From NCBI GenBank assembly GCA_009733775.1, contig WOGZ01000047.1:1-64000 (forward strand): a stretch of DNA of 64,000 nt, read 5' to 3'. The notes under the pieces are model-generated. The model was not told the DNA's origin, searched no databases, and worked only from the letters and a program-made list of their open reading frames with translations. This DNA comes from Alectoria sarmentosa. Taxonomy: Eukaryota; Ascomycota; Lecanoromycetes; Lecanorales; Parmeliaceae. Below are positions 21,320 through 31,618 of this stretch, one piece after another. Position 1 is the stretch's first letter. Each line of letters starts with the position of its first letter. A program made the translations under genes and the position numbers.

Positions 21320-22927
21320 GGCGGTCGTCGTTGTATTCCTAAAGGAGGGTCGCGTTGATGATAGCTGGTCTAGCATTGATGCTACTACACCGTATTCTTA
21401 ATCATTTCACGTTACTTCAGTGGCCAAAGCTCGCATGCACATTGGACCAAGAATGAGGCCAAGCTGTGAAAAGCAGATAGAGTTCATATATATTTTGGTA
21501 CTTGTATTGATTCCACATGGGTCCTCCCGCCCGCCTCATTTGCGTGTTTCCTAGTGGGATCAAGTGAGCTAGATTAGAGCACTTGAATGGCCGAGGGTAT
21601 GAAGTCAGGGGCTTCAACAGTGCGTGCTAGACCATGGCTCTGTGTCCAGCTCCAGCCTCCAGCCAGTTGCTGGAGTTAGCTTGGCTGGAAAGATATGTGG
21701 CTTTTGGTGGCACACGTACTAGTACTCAGTCCCGACATGGCCAAGGATAGAGAATATTTGGAAGAAGACTGGGGGCCCTCGGAAGAAGCAAGATTATTAA
21801 AAGATTATTGAAAGATTATTGAGCAACAGCCACAAGAAAAAGGTTTAGTTACCAATCCTACGAGACTATGACTACCTAGTGATTACTTTACCAGGCTATG
21901 CCTTCCTGACAGGGTAAAATATCGTCAATGCGGCGGGACGGCATGGTGCGACTGCATGCTAAATACAGTAAGTAAGGTAAGGTAAGGTATAAAAAATTTT
22001 ATATACCTTACCTTATTTATTATGAACTACTAGAGAGGGATGGGGCGAATGCTACCATGCTATCTCCGGAAGGATTCATTCATTCAATGTCGACTCTTCC
22101 GACTTCCGACTTCCGATGCACAATTTTCTATCTCTCGGTACGGAGTACTCAAGACTGTAAGTAAGTAAGTAAGATACATACTACAGTACTTCACTTTGAC
22201 TCTCTATTTTTAATCTGTAGATTCACTGCTGATTCTGATTCGGGTTCTTTTCCTTGCCCATCCGCCAATCTTTTTTTCTCTTTTCTTATTTCCGTCATAA
22301 GTAGTCAGCCTCCACCCGGCCCATTTCCGCCGCCGATCTCCACCTCTTGGACTTGGCCAAAATGCGATTGGCCACCTTCACGCCGGCTCAATGATCAGCA
22401 AGCACTTCATGGGCGAATGCGAGCTCAGCCTACGGAGGCCTGTTCCGATATATACCAGGGTGTCATCCGCGGAGGAGAGCATGCTCCAATCACACTCCGT
22501 TCTCAATCCCAGCACACTGGGCGCTTGTCTAAGATTGTCCTGCACGTTCTCGAACATCTACAAGAACGCCTAGAAATGTGCGCCGCCAACACGGCCAAAC
22601 TTTCAACTGCAACTCCTACTGCACTCATGTCACTGTTCCCTTCAAACTCCCTACAGAACCACACAAGACCTCTCTTCCCATGCTCTAGGCCTTGCCGGCG
22701 CGGTTCCACGAGCCCCGGTCATGTGTCTACTGTCCTAGATCCACCGGTATGATTGATGTTTATACTTCGACCATCACCATGGTCACATACTGCAATCCTC
22801 CTCTAGCTAATTGAGTTCAAGACCACCTGTTCTCTGCACAGTTCGTACCCCTTGATTGATCCTCTCTGCCTGGCCAACGGGCGCCCTACATATAGACTCC
22901 CGCGTTTTATCTTGACACCCCCTCGCC
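21320..22927. other. Intergenic region with simple repeats
   Basis: About 1.6 kb. It holds an 11-bp unit (AAGATTATTGA-like) repeated three times near 21,790-21,825, a perfect hairpin (21,978-22,015) and a (GTAA)n tract near 22,157. The plus ORF at 22417-22752 has no recognisable feature and probably belongs to the 5' region of the next gene. Confidence 0.45.
21978..22015. repeat. Perfect inverted repeat (14-bp arms)
   Basis: TAAGGTAAGGTATA at 21978-21991 and TATACCTTACCTTA at 22002-22015 are exact reverse complements around a self-complementary A/T loop. The left arm is extended by further GTAAG units. It may be a small foldback or a simple-repeat accident; no target duplication is seen. Confidence 0.65.
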
Positions 22928-23629
22928 ATGTTTGAGCAATTTTCGTTCGCATGCGCCTCCAGGCAGCACGCCGTCTACGACCCATATCCAATGGATGACC
23001 CTGTGTCTCCTACCTCTTCCCGCGAGTCGACCCCTTGCTATGACAATGGCTTCAATAGCTCCCCTGAGCGATATCCTCTCTCTACCTCCATTGCCGAACT
23101 GTCTCAGCATTTCGACCAGCAAACCCTAACGCCCCGGCGGCCGAGTATATGCATAGAACGCTCAGCACCACGTGCACGCGAGCTGAACCCGCCCCAACAC
23201 TCTCCAAACAGCTTCTCGAATCGAGTGTGCCGTCGACGGCAAAGTCTCAATCGCCTCCAATGCTCCTCCGACCACCTCTCACGCATATCGGCTCTCGTTG
23301 AAGAGATGGTGCATACCGGACAGCCAGTACATGAACTCGCCCATCCTGCCGCCCCGGTCGAAGACTCTACCTCCCCATCGCTCTCCCCAGATGAGATTCC
23401 GCCCATGGCATCATACTTCAACATGTCTTCTTCATCGTCCTACAGCGCCAACGGCGATATGCGATTACCACAGCACTCTCTGCGACATTCACAGTCATAC
23501 AAGATCGACAAGGATTTGAGACACAGTGGTTCTAGGGAAGGAATTGGGAAGCCTTTGGTGAAGAAGAAGATTCGGATGCGGAAGAGCTTGAAGGCGCTGG
23601 AGAGTGGGGGAAAGAGTTGTGAAAGGTGA
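22928..23629 (+). CDS. Hypothetical Ser/Pro-rich protein, single exon
   Basis: An uninterrupted 233-residue ORF rich in Ser, Pro and His. It has a basic C-terminus (KPLVKKKIRMRKSLKALES) and a predicted helix around LQCSSDHLSRISALVEEMV. The upstream sequence has a pyrimidine-rich tract ending CACCCCCTCGCC just before the ATG, typical of fungal starts. Composition and codon use look real, but I recognise no family. It may be a nuclear or cytosolic regulatory protein; this is a guess from composition only. Confidence 0.65.
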   Translation: MFEQFSFACASRQHAVYDPYPMDDPVSPTSSRESTPCYDNGFNSSPERYPLSTSIAELSQHFDQQTLTPRRPSICIERSAPRARELNPPQHSPNSFSNRVCRRRQSLNRLQCSSDHLSRISALVEEMVHTGQPVHELAHPAAPVEDSTSPSLSPDEIPPMASYFNMSSSSSYSANGDMRLPQHSLRHSQSYKIDKDLRHSGSREGIGKPLVKKKIRMRKSLKALESGGKSCER

Positions 23630-24402
23630 ATAGCAAGTTACGATTTTGCATTGAGCAATTAGATTCAGTGTATATATGTTTTGGGTTACCAGAGATGCTG
23701 GCACGGAGTGTCTCTTGGCAGATTTGCAAAGGATTGGAGAGTAACGATCAAATATCAGCTTCAACGTATTTCCATTTGAAGAGCGACGGGCCTGTTGGGG
23801 ACCGGCCTCCATGTGCTTTTGATCTGGCATTGAGATTGACTTGTGGTGAAGATGCTGAGAAATTCGACTTTGTAGCTAGAGATGTCTCAACAGGACATGG
23901 ATATGCTGGAACCTACTAATAATAATAATAATTACAACAAGAAGACTGGCTCACTGGCCATTCGTAAGATAGCAAGCAGTTGGGGTTTACGTTCTGGACT
24001 GCCAAGTTCCAACTTGGCCCCAAGATAGGCGAAGCTACCTCCCTAGAGTAATAATCTTACCTTATTTTGGGGCCCCAACTTTGGTTCCAATGTTTGGGGA
24101 CAGTTGGCTTTCAGTTGGCCATCTTGGTCCCAATATGTAATCAAAATGCTTAATAATCAATTTTGACTCGCCACTATTGCGAAGCCTAAGGTAGTACTAG
24201 TACCACTACCACTACCATCGGGCCCGCCTCGGACGAACTTTGCACCCTCGGCAGCAAGCGATGATGTGCTCTGCAGGCCCAGCCGAATAGGCATATATAA
24301 CCGATCCGGTAGTGCGACGGGAATCTCCGAAGCTCCGAGCCGATCCCTCGGTCCTCGTCCATCTATTCTCTCTACATATTTCATACATAGAGCCTCATTT
24401 AT
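23630..24402. other. Intergenic region
   Basis: About 770 bp with a short AAT microsatellite near 23,920. A segment (23,980-24,140) contains several CCAAG/CTTGG and GGGGCCCC pieces that could be remnants of a foldback. No gene recognised. Confidence 0.4.
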
Positions 24403-25505
24403 ATGATGGCGGCACCTAGAGTTGCCTTTGCACGGCAACCCATCCCAGCTTATGCCAACACAGCAGGCCGAGCTGTTCATGTCAAAATCTATCCCCGGCC
24501 CCGGGATCTGGCTGAGAGCAGACAAGTGCTGCGGGTACTCCAGCAGTATGGCGAGGTTATCATGTACAAGCATCTCAAGGTATCTCGCTCTATCCCGCTG
24601 GCCAGTTGGATCAAATGCTAAGAAATTGGCAGTTCAATGGCTAATAGTGGTGACAGCATGAACCAAACCATCATCACGCAGCCAATACCGCTTTGGCAGT
24701 ATACCAGAATACCAGCTCCGCCCAGAGTATTATCAATGCAAGCCCATTACGCTTTGAATCGGGGAGGACTGAATCGAGCTCGTCCGTGTCGCAGTTTATA
24801 CTATCAACGCCGCATTCTGCCGAGAAAGAGGAAGACGGCGGTCCTGCTCCTGAAGACGAGTCGGACCAGGTCAAAGGAGAAGAGTTTGATGAGGTCAACA
24901 CAGCTCGCCAACGGCCAAATGAGGCTTCAGGTGGAGGAACGTCTTTTGTTGGCTTGAGCGGGGCGGCTCGATGGGGCAAAATGCGCTCATCCCCCAGCAT
25001 CGACCAAGCAGCAACAAGCCCGTCTCCTTCACAACCACCAAAGACCTTCACCCCCAATCCTACTCCTCTCAAAGCTTCTTCTGCCGACCTTCCAATTCCC
25101 CTCTCCAGTACCCAACAAACCCCAACATCCTCATACCCTCCACGCGAATTCCACCTCATAATCGAGCACTCTGTGTTGAATCACCAAGCCTATATCCAAC
25201 GACAGCACTATTATGGTGGCTTCCACTTAGATCTGAGGAGTACGATGGGGGAAGATTTGCAGGCAAGGGTACCTGTAGTGGGCATGGCGGACTGCCAGCT
25301 TGGGAAGGCGGAGGTCCCGTTGAGAGTACGGATAAGGCGGCGGCAGGAGGAGGATACAGAGGTTTGGAAGAGTTTGGGTAGCTTATGGAAAGATGGGGAG
25401 AGGGTGAGGGAAAGGGAGAGGGAGAGGGAGAAGGAGAAGGAGAGAGAAGCGGGTGAGAGAGTGGTTGTTGATCATGGAGTTCGTAGATACGTTCTCTTGA
25501 GTTGA
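24403..25505 (+). CDS. Conserved-looking hypothetical protein with RRM-like N-terminus, 2 exons
   Basis: Exons 24403-24579 and 24657-25505 give 341 residues. The N-terminal part AVHVKIYPRPRDLAES, then RQVLRVLQQYGEVIMYKHL, then LAVYQNTSSAQSIINASPL has the beta-alpha-beta-beta-alpha-beta look of an RRM-type fold spread across the intron. The middle is acidic and Ser/Pro-rich. The end has an Arg/Glu/Lys coiled-coil-like run followed by RYVLLS. The intron is GTATCT..GACAG, chosen because it keeps frame with HEPNHHHAANTAL. I do not recall a named family; RNA binding is inference from the fold pattern only. Confidence 0.65.
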
Positions 25506-25601
25506 GATCATGCTAAAGATGGATACAGAAAAAGGACATTGCCATACCTGAAGTGGAGTCCCCACCGCACGACCTTGTGAGCTAAATTTTAAAGGGATCC
25601 T

Positions 25602-26400
25602 TCACAAATTTACGTGAAACATAGCTTCTCGGATCTCTCCCAACTCGGATCTCGTGATCACGGGATTTATGACCTTGTCGACGATCTGCTCGATCTCTCT
25701 CCAATTTGAAGGGCCGCGGTCGTCAGCATCCAATTTCCAAGTTCCGTACACCAGGGTCAGCTTCCATATCGCTTGTCTCACCATGGCTTGAGCGACTTTC
25801 CTCCAGGCAGGCCCGTATCAGAGATACCATCAGCTTTGGCTTGGGAAGAGAATCTGGTACACTTCAGATGGCGATATTCGAATAGGAGGGACACGCAATG
25901 GACCATCTCATGGAGCATCGTCGTGAAGGTTCGCTGGAGCAAAGCTTTGGTTCACTTCCCGAGGGGCTGCCTCACCATATAAATCCGTACCTGGGTTTCG
26001 CTTCCGGGCTTGTAATTAGCATACTAGAGCTGCTGGTTTACTATCAACCGATTTGATATCTGTGTGGTGATCTTGTAGTGCGCCGCGGAAGAAATGGTTG
26101 CCAAACATCTCAAAGGATCTCGCCAACTCTGTGTTGCCGATGCCCTTGGAAGTACTGGCGTCTTGAGCCAGATCACGGATCTGCTGCGCATAACCTTCTC
26201 AACTAGCACATCCCTGCTGCTAGATTTTGGTGATTTTCCCTTTGATGCATAATGTCTTGGTGGAAGAGGGCAAGAAAATCGCCCGTCAGCTTCTCGCTTG
26301 GATACCTCGTAGGCTTGAGGTGTTGACGATATCCTCCATCTTTCATGCATTGACCAAAGCAGAACTCTGGATGGCATTCAGAAGGCATGGAATAGAGCTC
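25602..26400 (-). pseudogene. SprT-like metalloprotease-type gene, copy 1 (fragmentary)
   Basis: On the minus strand, TTMLHEMVHCVSLLFEYR shows a zinc-metalloprotease HExxH motif at 25898-25912. It is preceded by an exon-like stretch containing ARSFEMFGNHFFRGAL, matching the F...N..FF.G.L segment of SprT-like domains. It is followed, in another frame, by MVRQAIWKLTLVYGTW and an acidic C-terminus ending at 25602. A possible GTGAGG..TCCAG intron lies just before RTFTTMLHEMVH. Frames change several times and not every join can be explained by introns, so I call it fragmentary; an intact multi-exon gene is not excluded. SprT/Spartan-like proteins cleave DNA-protein crosslinks; no specific function is claimed here. 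Confidence 0.45.
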
Positions 26401-27321
26401 AACAGGAGCAGCAACATTTTCAGATCCCCAGGGAGAGTAATATCTGATACCCAGGCAGACGTCGAGGGAATTTGAGAACTATGCTATAGAGAAGGTTACA
26501 ACCATGTGGTAACATTTGCTCAGGTCTACTTTGAAACAAATACCCGTGAGGTCTGGCCTATAGCTTACCAATTTGACCATTGTTCATCGGATCAAGAGAC
26601 GCAAGCTTGCACCCGATGTTGTAAAATACGTGGCTTGAACTGCTCGCTCCATCGTCCACTGACTCTGCCATGCTTTGTACTCTACGCCTCAGTCCACTCG
26701 TTTGCTGAACATTTGATCCCAGTGAAAAGTAGGAAGACGTCCGATCGATATCTCGTGGACACTTGTGGTTTGCTGTTGCGAGAAATGTTTGACGTTTGCC
26801 CTCCCAACACCTCGGGAAAATAGGACAGCTCCCAAGACACGAGAAAAAAAGAGAAATGAGCTCCACTGTCCACAGTAACCTACATCATTCGGCCCCGCGA
26901 AATCTTCTCTTCTTCTCTCACGCCGATCAACTCCTCCTCCCTTCCGATCCATGACACGCAACTCAGCAAGTTCGATCCTGTACGGCTAATCCAACTCGTC
27001 ATGACACAACACCCAACTACCTAAACAAAAGTCCGACAGGCTTCTCCTCCCACAGCCTAGGCCTCCCTACCTCCACGATGGGCCGTGATCGTGGTTCGGA
27101 AGTCCTCTAGACAAAGCCATGTTGACCTCGCAGTTGCAGGAATCGCAGCTGCACGCGAGGCTTCCGGCTGTAGGATGCAGTATCCAATAAAAAATCGTGC
27201 CCAGTCTGGAATGGACAAGTTCTTTGGGCCAAAGAAAATCCAAACCTCCTTCCTGCCCGCTCTCCGACCCAGCTCCAACCTTAGCAGCGGTCCCTTCCCG
27301 ATCGAACCTTTTCAAAGCCCA
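26401..27321. other. Spacer between two SprT-like gene remnants
   Basis: About 900 bp with overlapping ORFs on both strands and no recognised domain. It may contain further degraded copies or their promoters. Confidence 0.35.
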
Positions 27322-28042
27322 TCACTCGCGTCCGAGCGAGGACGCCGTGGTCCCGGCAGTCCTGGAAAGTAGCCGTCCGCATCCGCCTCGATGGCCCGGC
27401 ACAGCTCGACCCAAACGGGCCCATGGCCCGTCACGCCCACGGTGCGGGACCGCATGACGTCGCAGCGGCAGCTGAGGCAGGGGCAGCCGTAGTAAGATGA
27501 AGAAGGCGTGGGTCATGCCGTGGAGCAGGGCGCCAAGAATGCGCTGGGCGGTTTGTCCGGTAACAGGGAGCGACGGGTCGGCTTTTTGGATCTGGATCAG
27601 GGCGTGGACATATTTGCCCGTCGAGGGAATCGTTTTGGTCTGGCAGGGGGAGGACTTGGGGTTGTGGTCTATCCACTGGACCTCGACGAGATGCGCCAAC
27701 GCCCCTGCCTGGTGCACAGAAGATGAAACTATCGAACAAGTGGAAGAAGTGTGGCAGATCGAGACCCTCTTCCCACAGTGAGATGTCCAGCCGATGATGA
27801 TGATGGCATTGGCTCCAACGATCCAGCGCTTCCTGCTGTGACCGCTTCCGCCAGAGCGGCCACTCGTGTTGCCCAGTGAAGTATTCGATGCATCTGTCGA
27901 CTCTGGCCGAATCGTCGTTGGCGTAGCAGGGAGGACGTAGCTTCGTGTTCCCGTCGTGTGTGCAGAATACGCGGTCAGAAGACTGATCAGCGCTCGATCC
28001 CTCAAGGTAGCTGTAAGTGGATTGGGTGAGGCTGGCCGCCAT
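27322..28042 (-). pseudogene. SprT-like metalloprotease-type gene, copy 2 (frameshifted, active-site Glu lost)
   Basis: Three minus-strand frame segments are needed. The first (from Met at 28042) runs through IEYFTGQHEWPLW to HLFDSFIFCAPG. The second has HLVEVQWIDHNP and ILGALLHGMTHAFFILL. The third has YYGCPCLSCRCDVM, then GVTGHGPVWVELCRAIE. Together they follow the SprT-like order: F-D..FF segment, HExxH helix, Cys cluster, GHG..W motif. The HExxH Glu is Gly (HGMTH), so the protein would be inactive, and two frame changes break the gene. It is a paralogue of copies 1 and 3, not an identical repeat. Confidence 0.6.
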
Positions 28043-28695
28043 CGGTTTCGATCGAGTGCTGTGGATGTGGATTTGGTTGACGGAAAGCCGGTCCTAGGAA
28101 TCGATCAGGGTGCTTGGATTGAGAGCAAAGAAGGCGTACGCTCGTGGTGGAGTAGATGGAGGAAAGCGGACTGGCGGTTCGACTAGCGAGTGGGGAACCA
28201 GGATCGTAAACACAATGTCAAAGGAAGTTTCACATCTGCCGAGATCTATCTCAGCCATGTGGAAGGCGAAAAGCGCAAAGAAAGTCCATTCACTTGTAAG
28301 AAGTAAGTCAAAATCAAAAGAACGATGTCTTTCAGAAGAGACAGACCACCAGGCTCGGGAAAGAAAGTCTACTCACCGGTAGTAAGTAGGTCAGAACCAG
28401 CTGCGGTGTCGTTCTTTGAAACAGAACATGCGACTCATCTGGCCTTGAGCAGGAACCGTAATGCCCAAAGAGAGTACTGGCCTGGCATGCTCCTTTCGAA
28501 ATAAAAAAAGCTCTCCCTGAGAGGGAAGATAGACGATGGAGAAGTTTGTAAGGGAAAGTGGTTGAAATTGGACAGTACGATAAAGACCCTAAACTGAATA
28601 GATGGATAAAATTATGACCAGAAGCCAACAAATGGTCTTGCCCAATGCTTTACCGTCGTCACTTTGCCTTTGCCCCGTACCTTCAATTCTTCTCT
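28043..28695. other. Intergenic region
   Basis: About 650 bp upstream of SprT-like copy 2 and downstream of the MCT-type transporter gene. Short ORFs only; no feature supported. Confidence 0.4.
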
Positions 28696-30422
28696 TTAGT
28701 ATATCTTCCTTAGGCTCCAACCAACCTTCAAGACCCTAGCCCAAATGAAGCATATTAGTCCTCCTCCATAACAAGCTCCCACAAACCCGATCAAGCCAGT
28801 ATACTCCCCTCTGTCGGTAGCCAGAAGCTGCCCTGCGATCGGTATACCAATCAAGCAGCCGAAGCTCACCACAGTGTACAAACTCGCATACCATCTCCCA
28901 AAAACTTCGGTCCCGCACAACTGTCCTACACAAATTGGGGTAAGACTAATATTGCTTCCCGAGGCGAAGCCGAAGAGAACACAAAAGATGATGAGCTGGG
29001 CGATGCCTCTACTGCCATCTGCGGGTGAGCAAGACAGCCACACGGCGAGGACGGAGATTAAACATAATGCAACAGTAATGATCATGGTATTAAACCGCCC
29101 GAACAGGTCAGCCATATAGCCCGGCGCCCAACGACCGAAGAAGGACCCTGCGTTCAGGATTGCGAGCAGTTGGTAGCTGAAAGTAGGCGAAACACCCTCA
29201 GAAAGAGCGTACGACGAGATGAAGGAAAGTGGTATGAACAGAGCGCACTCGATAAAAAATGCCCCTGCAGTCGTCAACACGAAGACTCGGTTCTTGAAGA
29301 TCCGCCAATCAGGCCAGATATTCTGAACGACATGGCTATCTTTCGATGGTTGGAGACGGCTGCGTATGAGCAGGTTGGCAATGCAAAGGAGGAAGAGGAA
29401 GAGGAATGCAAGGCCTCGCGTTGCCCACTGGAAACCGGCTTTGGGAAAAAGACGCTGCAGCATCAAAGGAAAAATGATGCCACCAACGCTCCCGCCGGTG
29501 GTAGCGAGACCCGTGGTAGCGGCGCGGCGTCTGTAGAAGAAGTGGGCTATGGAGCCGATTGCTGGAGTGAAGATCAAGGAGGAGCCGATACCGCAGAGGA
29601 TGGAGTATGTTAGGATGAAATGCCAGAGTTCTAAACGGGGGTAATCAGCGAAGGTGTTCGATAGGTTTGAAAGCTGGAAGACAGGCTTGTAACGATATAC
29701 AGAAGCAGCGAACACTCACTGGTACTTTCAGCCACCCCCATCATTCCACCAACCAAGCACACAGTGCCTGCAAAAACCAACCATCGTGGACCGTACGCAT
29801 CGAAAATTGGTCCAACCTGCACCCCACAAAAGAACGTTAGGAAAGCGTAGAGACTGAAGATCCATCCCACCGAACTAGGCGAGTCATGTGCGAGCTGGTG
29901 GGAACTTAAGTACGCCTGGAAAGTCCCGACACTGTTCGCTATTCCAAAGCTGGCGGTCATGCCACTGAAGGAGCCGAGGACGACAAGCCAGGCACGCAGA
30001 CCACCTTCTGGATACTTGTCGACTTGGTCTTGCGATTGAGTCTTTTCGCTAGCTATGGGCCCACCGATGAGAGTCGGAGGGGGACGATTGGAGACATTGA
30101 ACGCCGAGCCGTCATTTTCTGGGACCGAACAGCGCTGCTCTGGGCATGTTTGGCTCAACTCATTGCTCTTGTCATGAGCAACCGTGGCTGGCGTCTTGCT
30201 TTTCACTGAGTGATGCTCAAGAGCATCTACATTGCGTGGGTATTCAGTCTTCTCGTTTGAAGGTTTGGCAGTCAACGACTGATGGCAGGAGGCATTGGTA
30301 TTCAAGCTCTCCTTCTCTTCATTCGGGATGGGCTGTTGAGTGGTGGCCCTGTTGTGGCCATCACGTCCATTTGCAGAAATTTTCTCATCAAGTACCTCTT
30401 CTTCATCTGGCAGTGAGCTCAT
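28696..30422 (-). CDS. MFS monocarboxylate-transporter-like protein, 2 exons
   Basis: Exons 29720-30422 and 28696-29630 give 545 residues. An acidic and polar N-terminal tail of about 165 residues precedes PEGGLRAWLVVLGSFSGM, the classic start of fungal MCT-like (SLC16-type) transporters. About twelve membrane segments follow, with GPIFDAYGPRWLVFAGT between the second and third, RRRAATTGLATTGGSVGGI in TM5, and a Pro-Asp-Trp-rich central loop. Such proteins are proton-linked carriers of monocarboxylates or unknown substrates at the plasma or vacuolar membrane. The intron is GTGAGT..GTTTAG. I chose the Met at 30422 (MSSLPDEEE); an in-frame Met at 30494 would add 24 residues. Confidence 0.85.
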
Positions 30423-30831
30423 GAACTCTCGCTGACGGCTGCACATCACCCAAGCTCGTGCCAGTATCGTTCTCTTGAACGCAAACTCTTGCACAATAAC
30501 GTAGTGGAAGGGCCGATGAGATGCAGCATTATTGTGTTCGTAGCCGAAGTCATTCTATCGCGCTGGCTGTTACTAGCCACGGCCACTGAAATTTCCATCG
30601 CGTAATGGCTAAATGTGGGGCTCACCGGAGCAGAGAGCTGCTATCATTATCAAAGGTTCCTGTGGAGCGCTTGAAAATCAAAGGGGGGGGATGGTGAGGA
30701 TGTGGAAGCAGTCAACTTTGGACGGTTCTTGGAGGGTCGAGCAAGATAAATGGAAATGGAAGCCAGTATGAGTGCGGCTGCGTGATTGCATAATCCTACG
30801 ACGATTTAACGAAAAGGGCCAATTGATGGAG

Positions 30832-30969
30832 ACGAATTGAACGACGATCTGTAAGGGTTGTGCTTGATATTATTAAAATTATCCTACGCTTGATGCTGGG
30901 ACGAATTGAGCGGCGAGCTGTGAGAGTTATACTTGATTTTATTAAAACTATCCTACGCTCGATGCTAGA
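30832..30969. repeat. Diverged 69-bp tandem duplication
   Basis: Two adjacent copies (30832-30900 and 30901-30969) each start ACGAATTGA and contain ATTATTAAAA or TTTATTAAAA followed by TATCCTACGCT. Most differences are transitions. It lies in noncoding sequence between two minus-strand genes. Confidence 0.65.
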
Positions 30970-31219
30970 TGCTGAAAGGGCGCAAGAATCGTGTTAAGGA
31001 TTTTCGGTCGCAAAATATTGAAGGACCTCCATGCCAACAATGCTCCTGTGATGCCTAATTACACGAATCGAATGCCGCACGTCCCCATTAATCGTAATTT
31101 CCTCTCCAACCAATATGCATCAAGAAAGAGAATCACAAGCTTCTCATATCCTCTCACTTCTCCACCCCACACCATGACCGGGACTGATGCTGATGGACGT
31201 GAGTGACCGGGAAAGCCGT

Positions 31220-31618
31220 TTACAGCATGGCGAAGACGGCACCAGCACCAAGGGCGACAGCAGCCAGCTCGTTGCTGAAGCTCATGAGAGAAGCAGCACC
31301 GGTGAACGTAGCAGCTGGAGCGGATGGGGTGGTGACGCTGGTGGCATTGACGGAAACCGATGGAACAATGCTGGCAGAGACTTGCTGGATTTGGCCATCG
31401 GTGATTTGCTTGACGGCGGGAGTGACAGTGGGGGTGGCGGTGGAGGTGACTTGCTGGATCTGGCCGTCGGTGATCTGCTTGACAACGGCAGGTGCGGCAG
31501 TAGGCTCCTGGATCTGACCATCGGTGATTTGCTGGATTTGTCCATCAGCAATCTCGGTCTGAGCGAAGGCAGAGGCAGCGAAGGCCAGGACGATGAGGAT
31601 TTTCTGGATGGAAGGCAT
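31220..31618 (-). CDS. PIR-repeat cell-wall protein with GPI-like C-terminus
   Basis: Single-exon ORF of 132 residues. It starts with a signal peptide (MPSIQKILIVLAFAASAFA). Four copies of DGQIQ follow, three in the form QITDGQIQ. This is the PIR (protein with internal repeats) signature, in which the first Gln forms an alkali-labile ester bond to beta-1,3-glucan. The C-terminus ends in a hydrophobic tail (AAVALGAGAVFAML) after a small-residue region, consistent with a GP I-anchor signal. A protein with both a PIR block and a GPI-like tail would be attached to the wall or membrane in two ways. The classical four-Cys PIR C-terminal domain is absent. Role: structural wall protein (inference). 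Confidence 0.8.
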   Translation of the reverse strand: MPSIQKILIVLAFAASAFAQTEIADGQIQQITDGQIQEPTAAPAVVKQITDGQIQQVTSTATPTVTPAVKQITDGQIQQVSASIVPSVSVNATSVTTPSAPAATFTGAASLMSFSNELAAVALGAGAVFAML

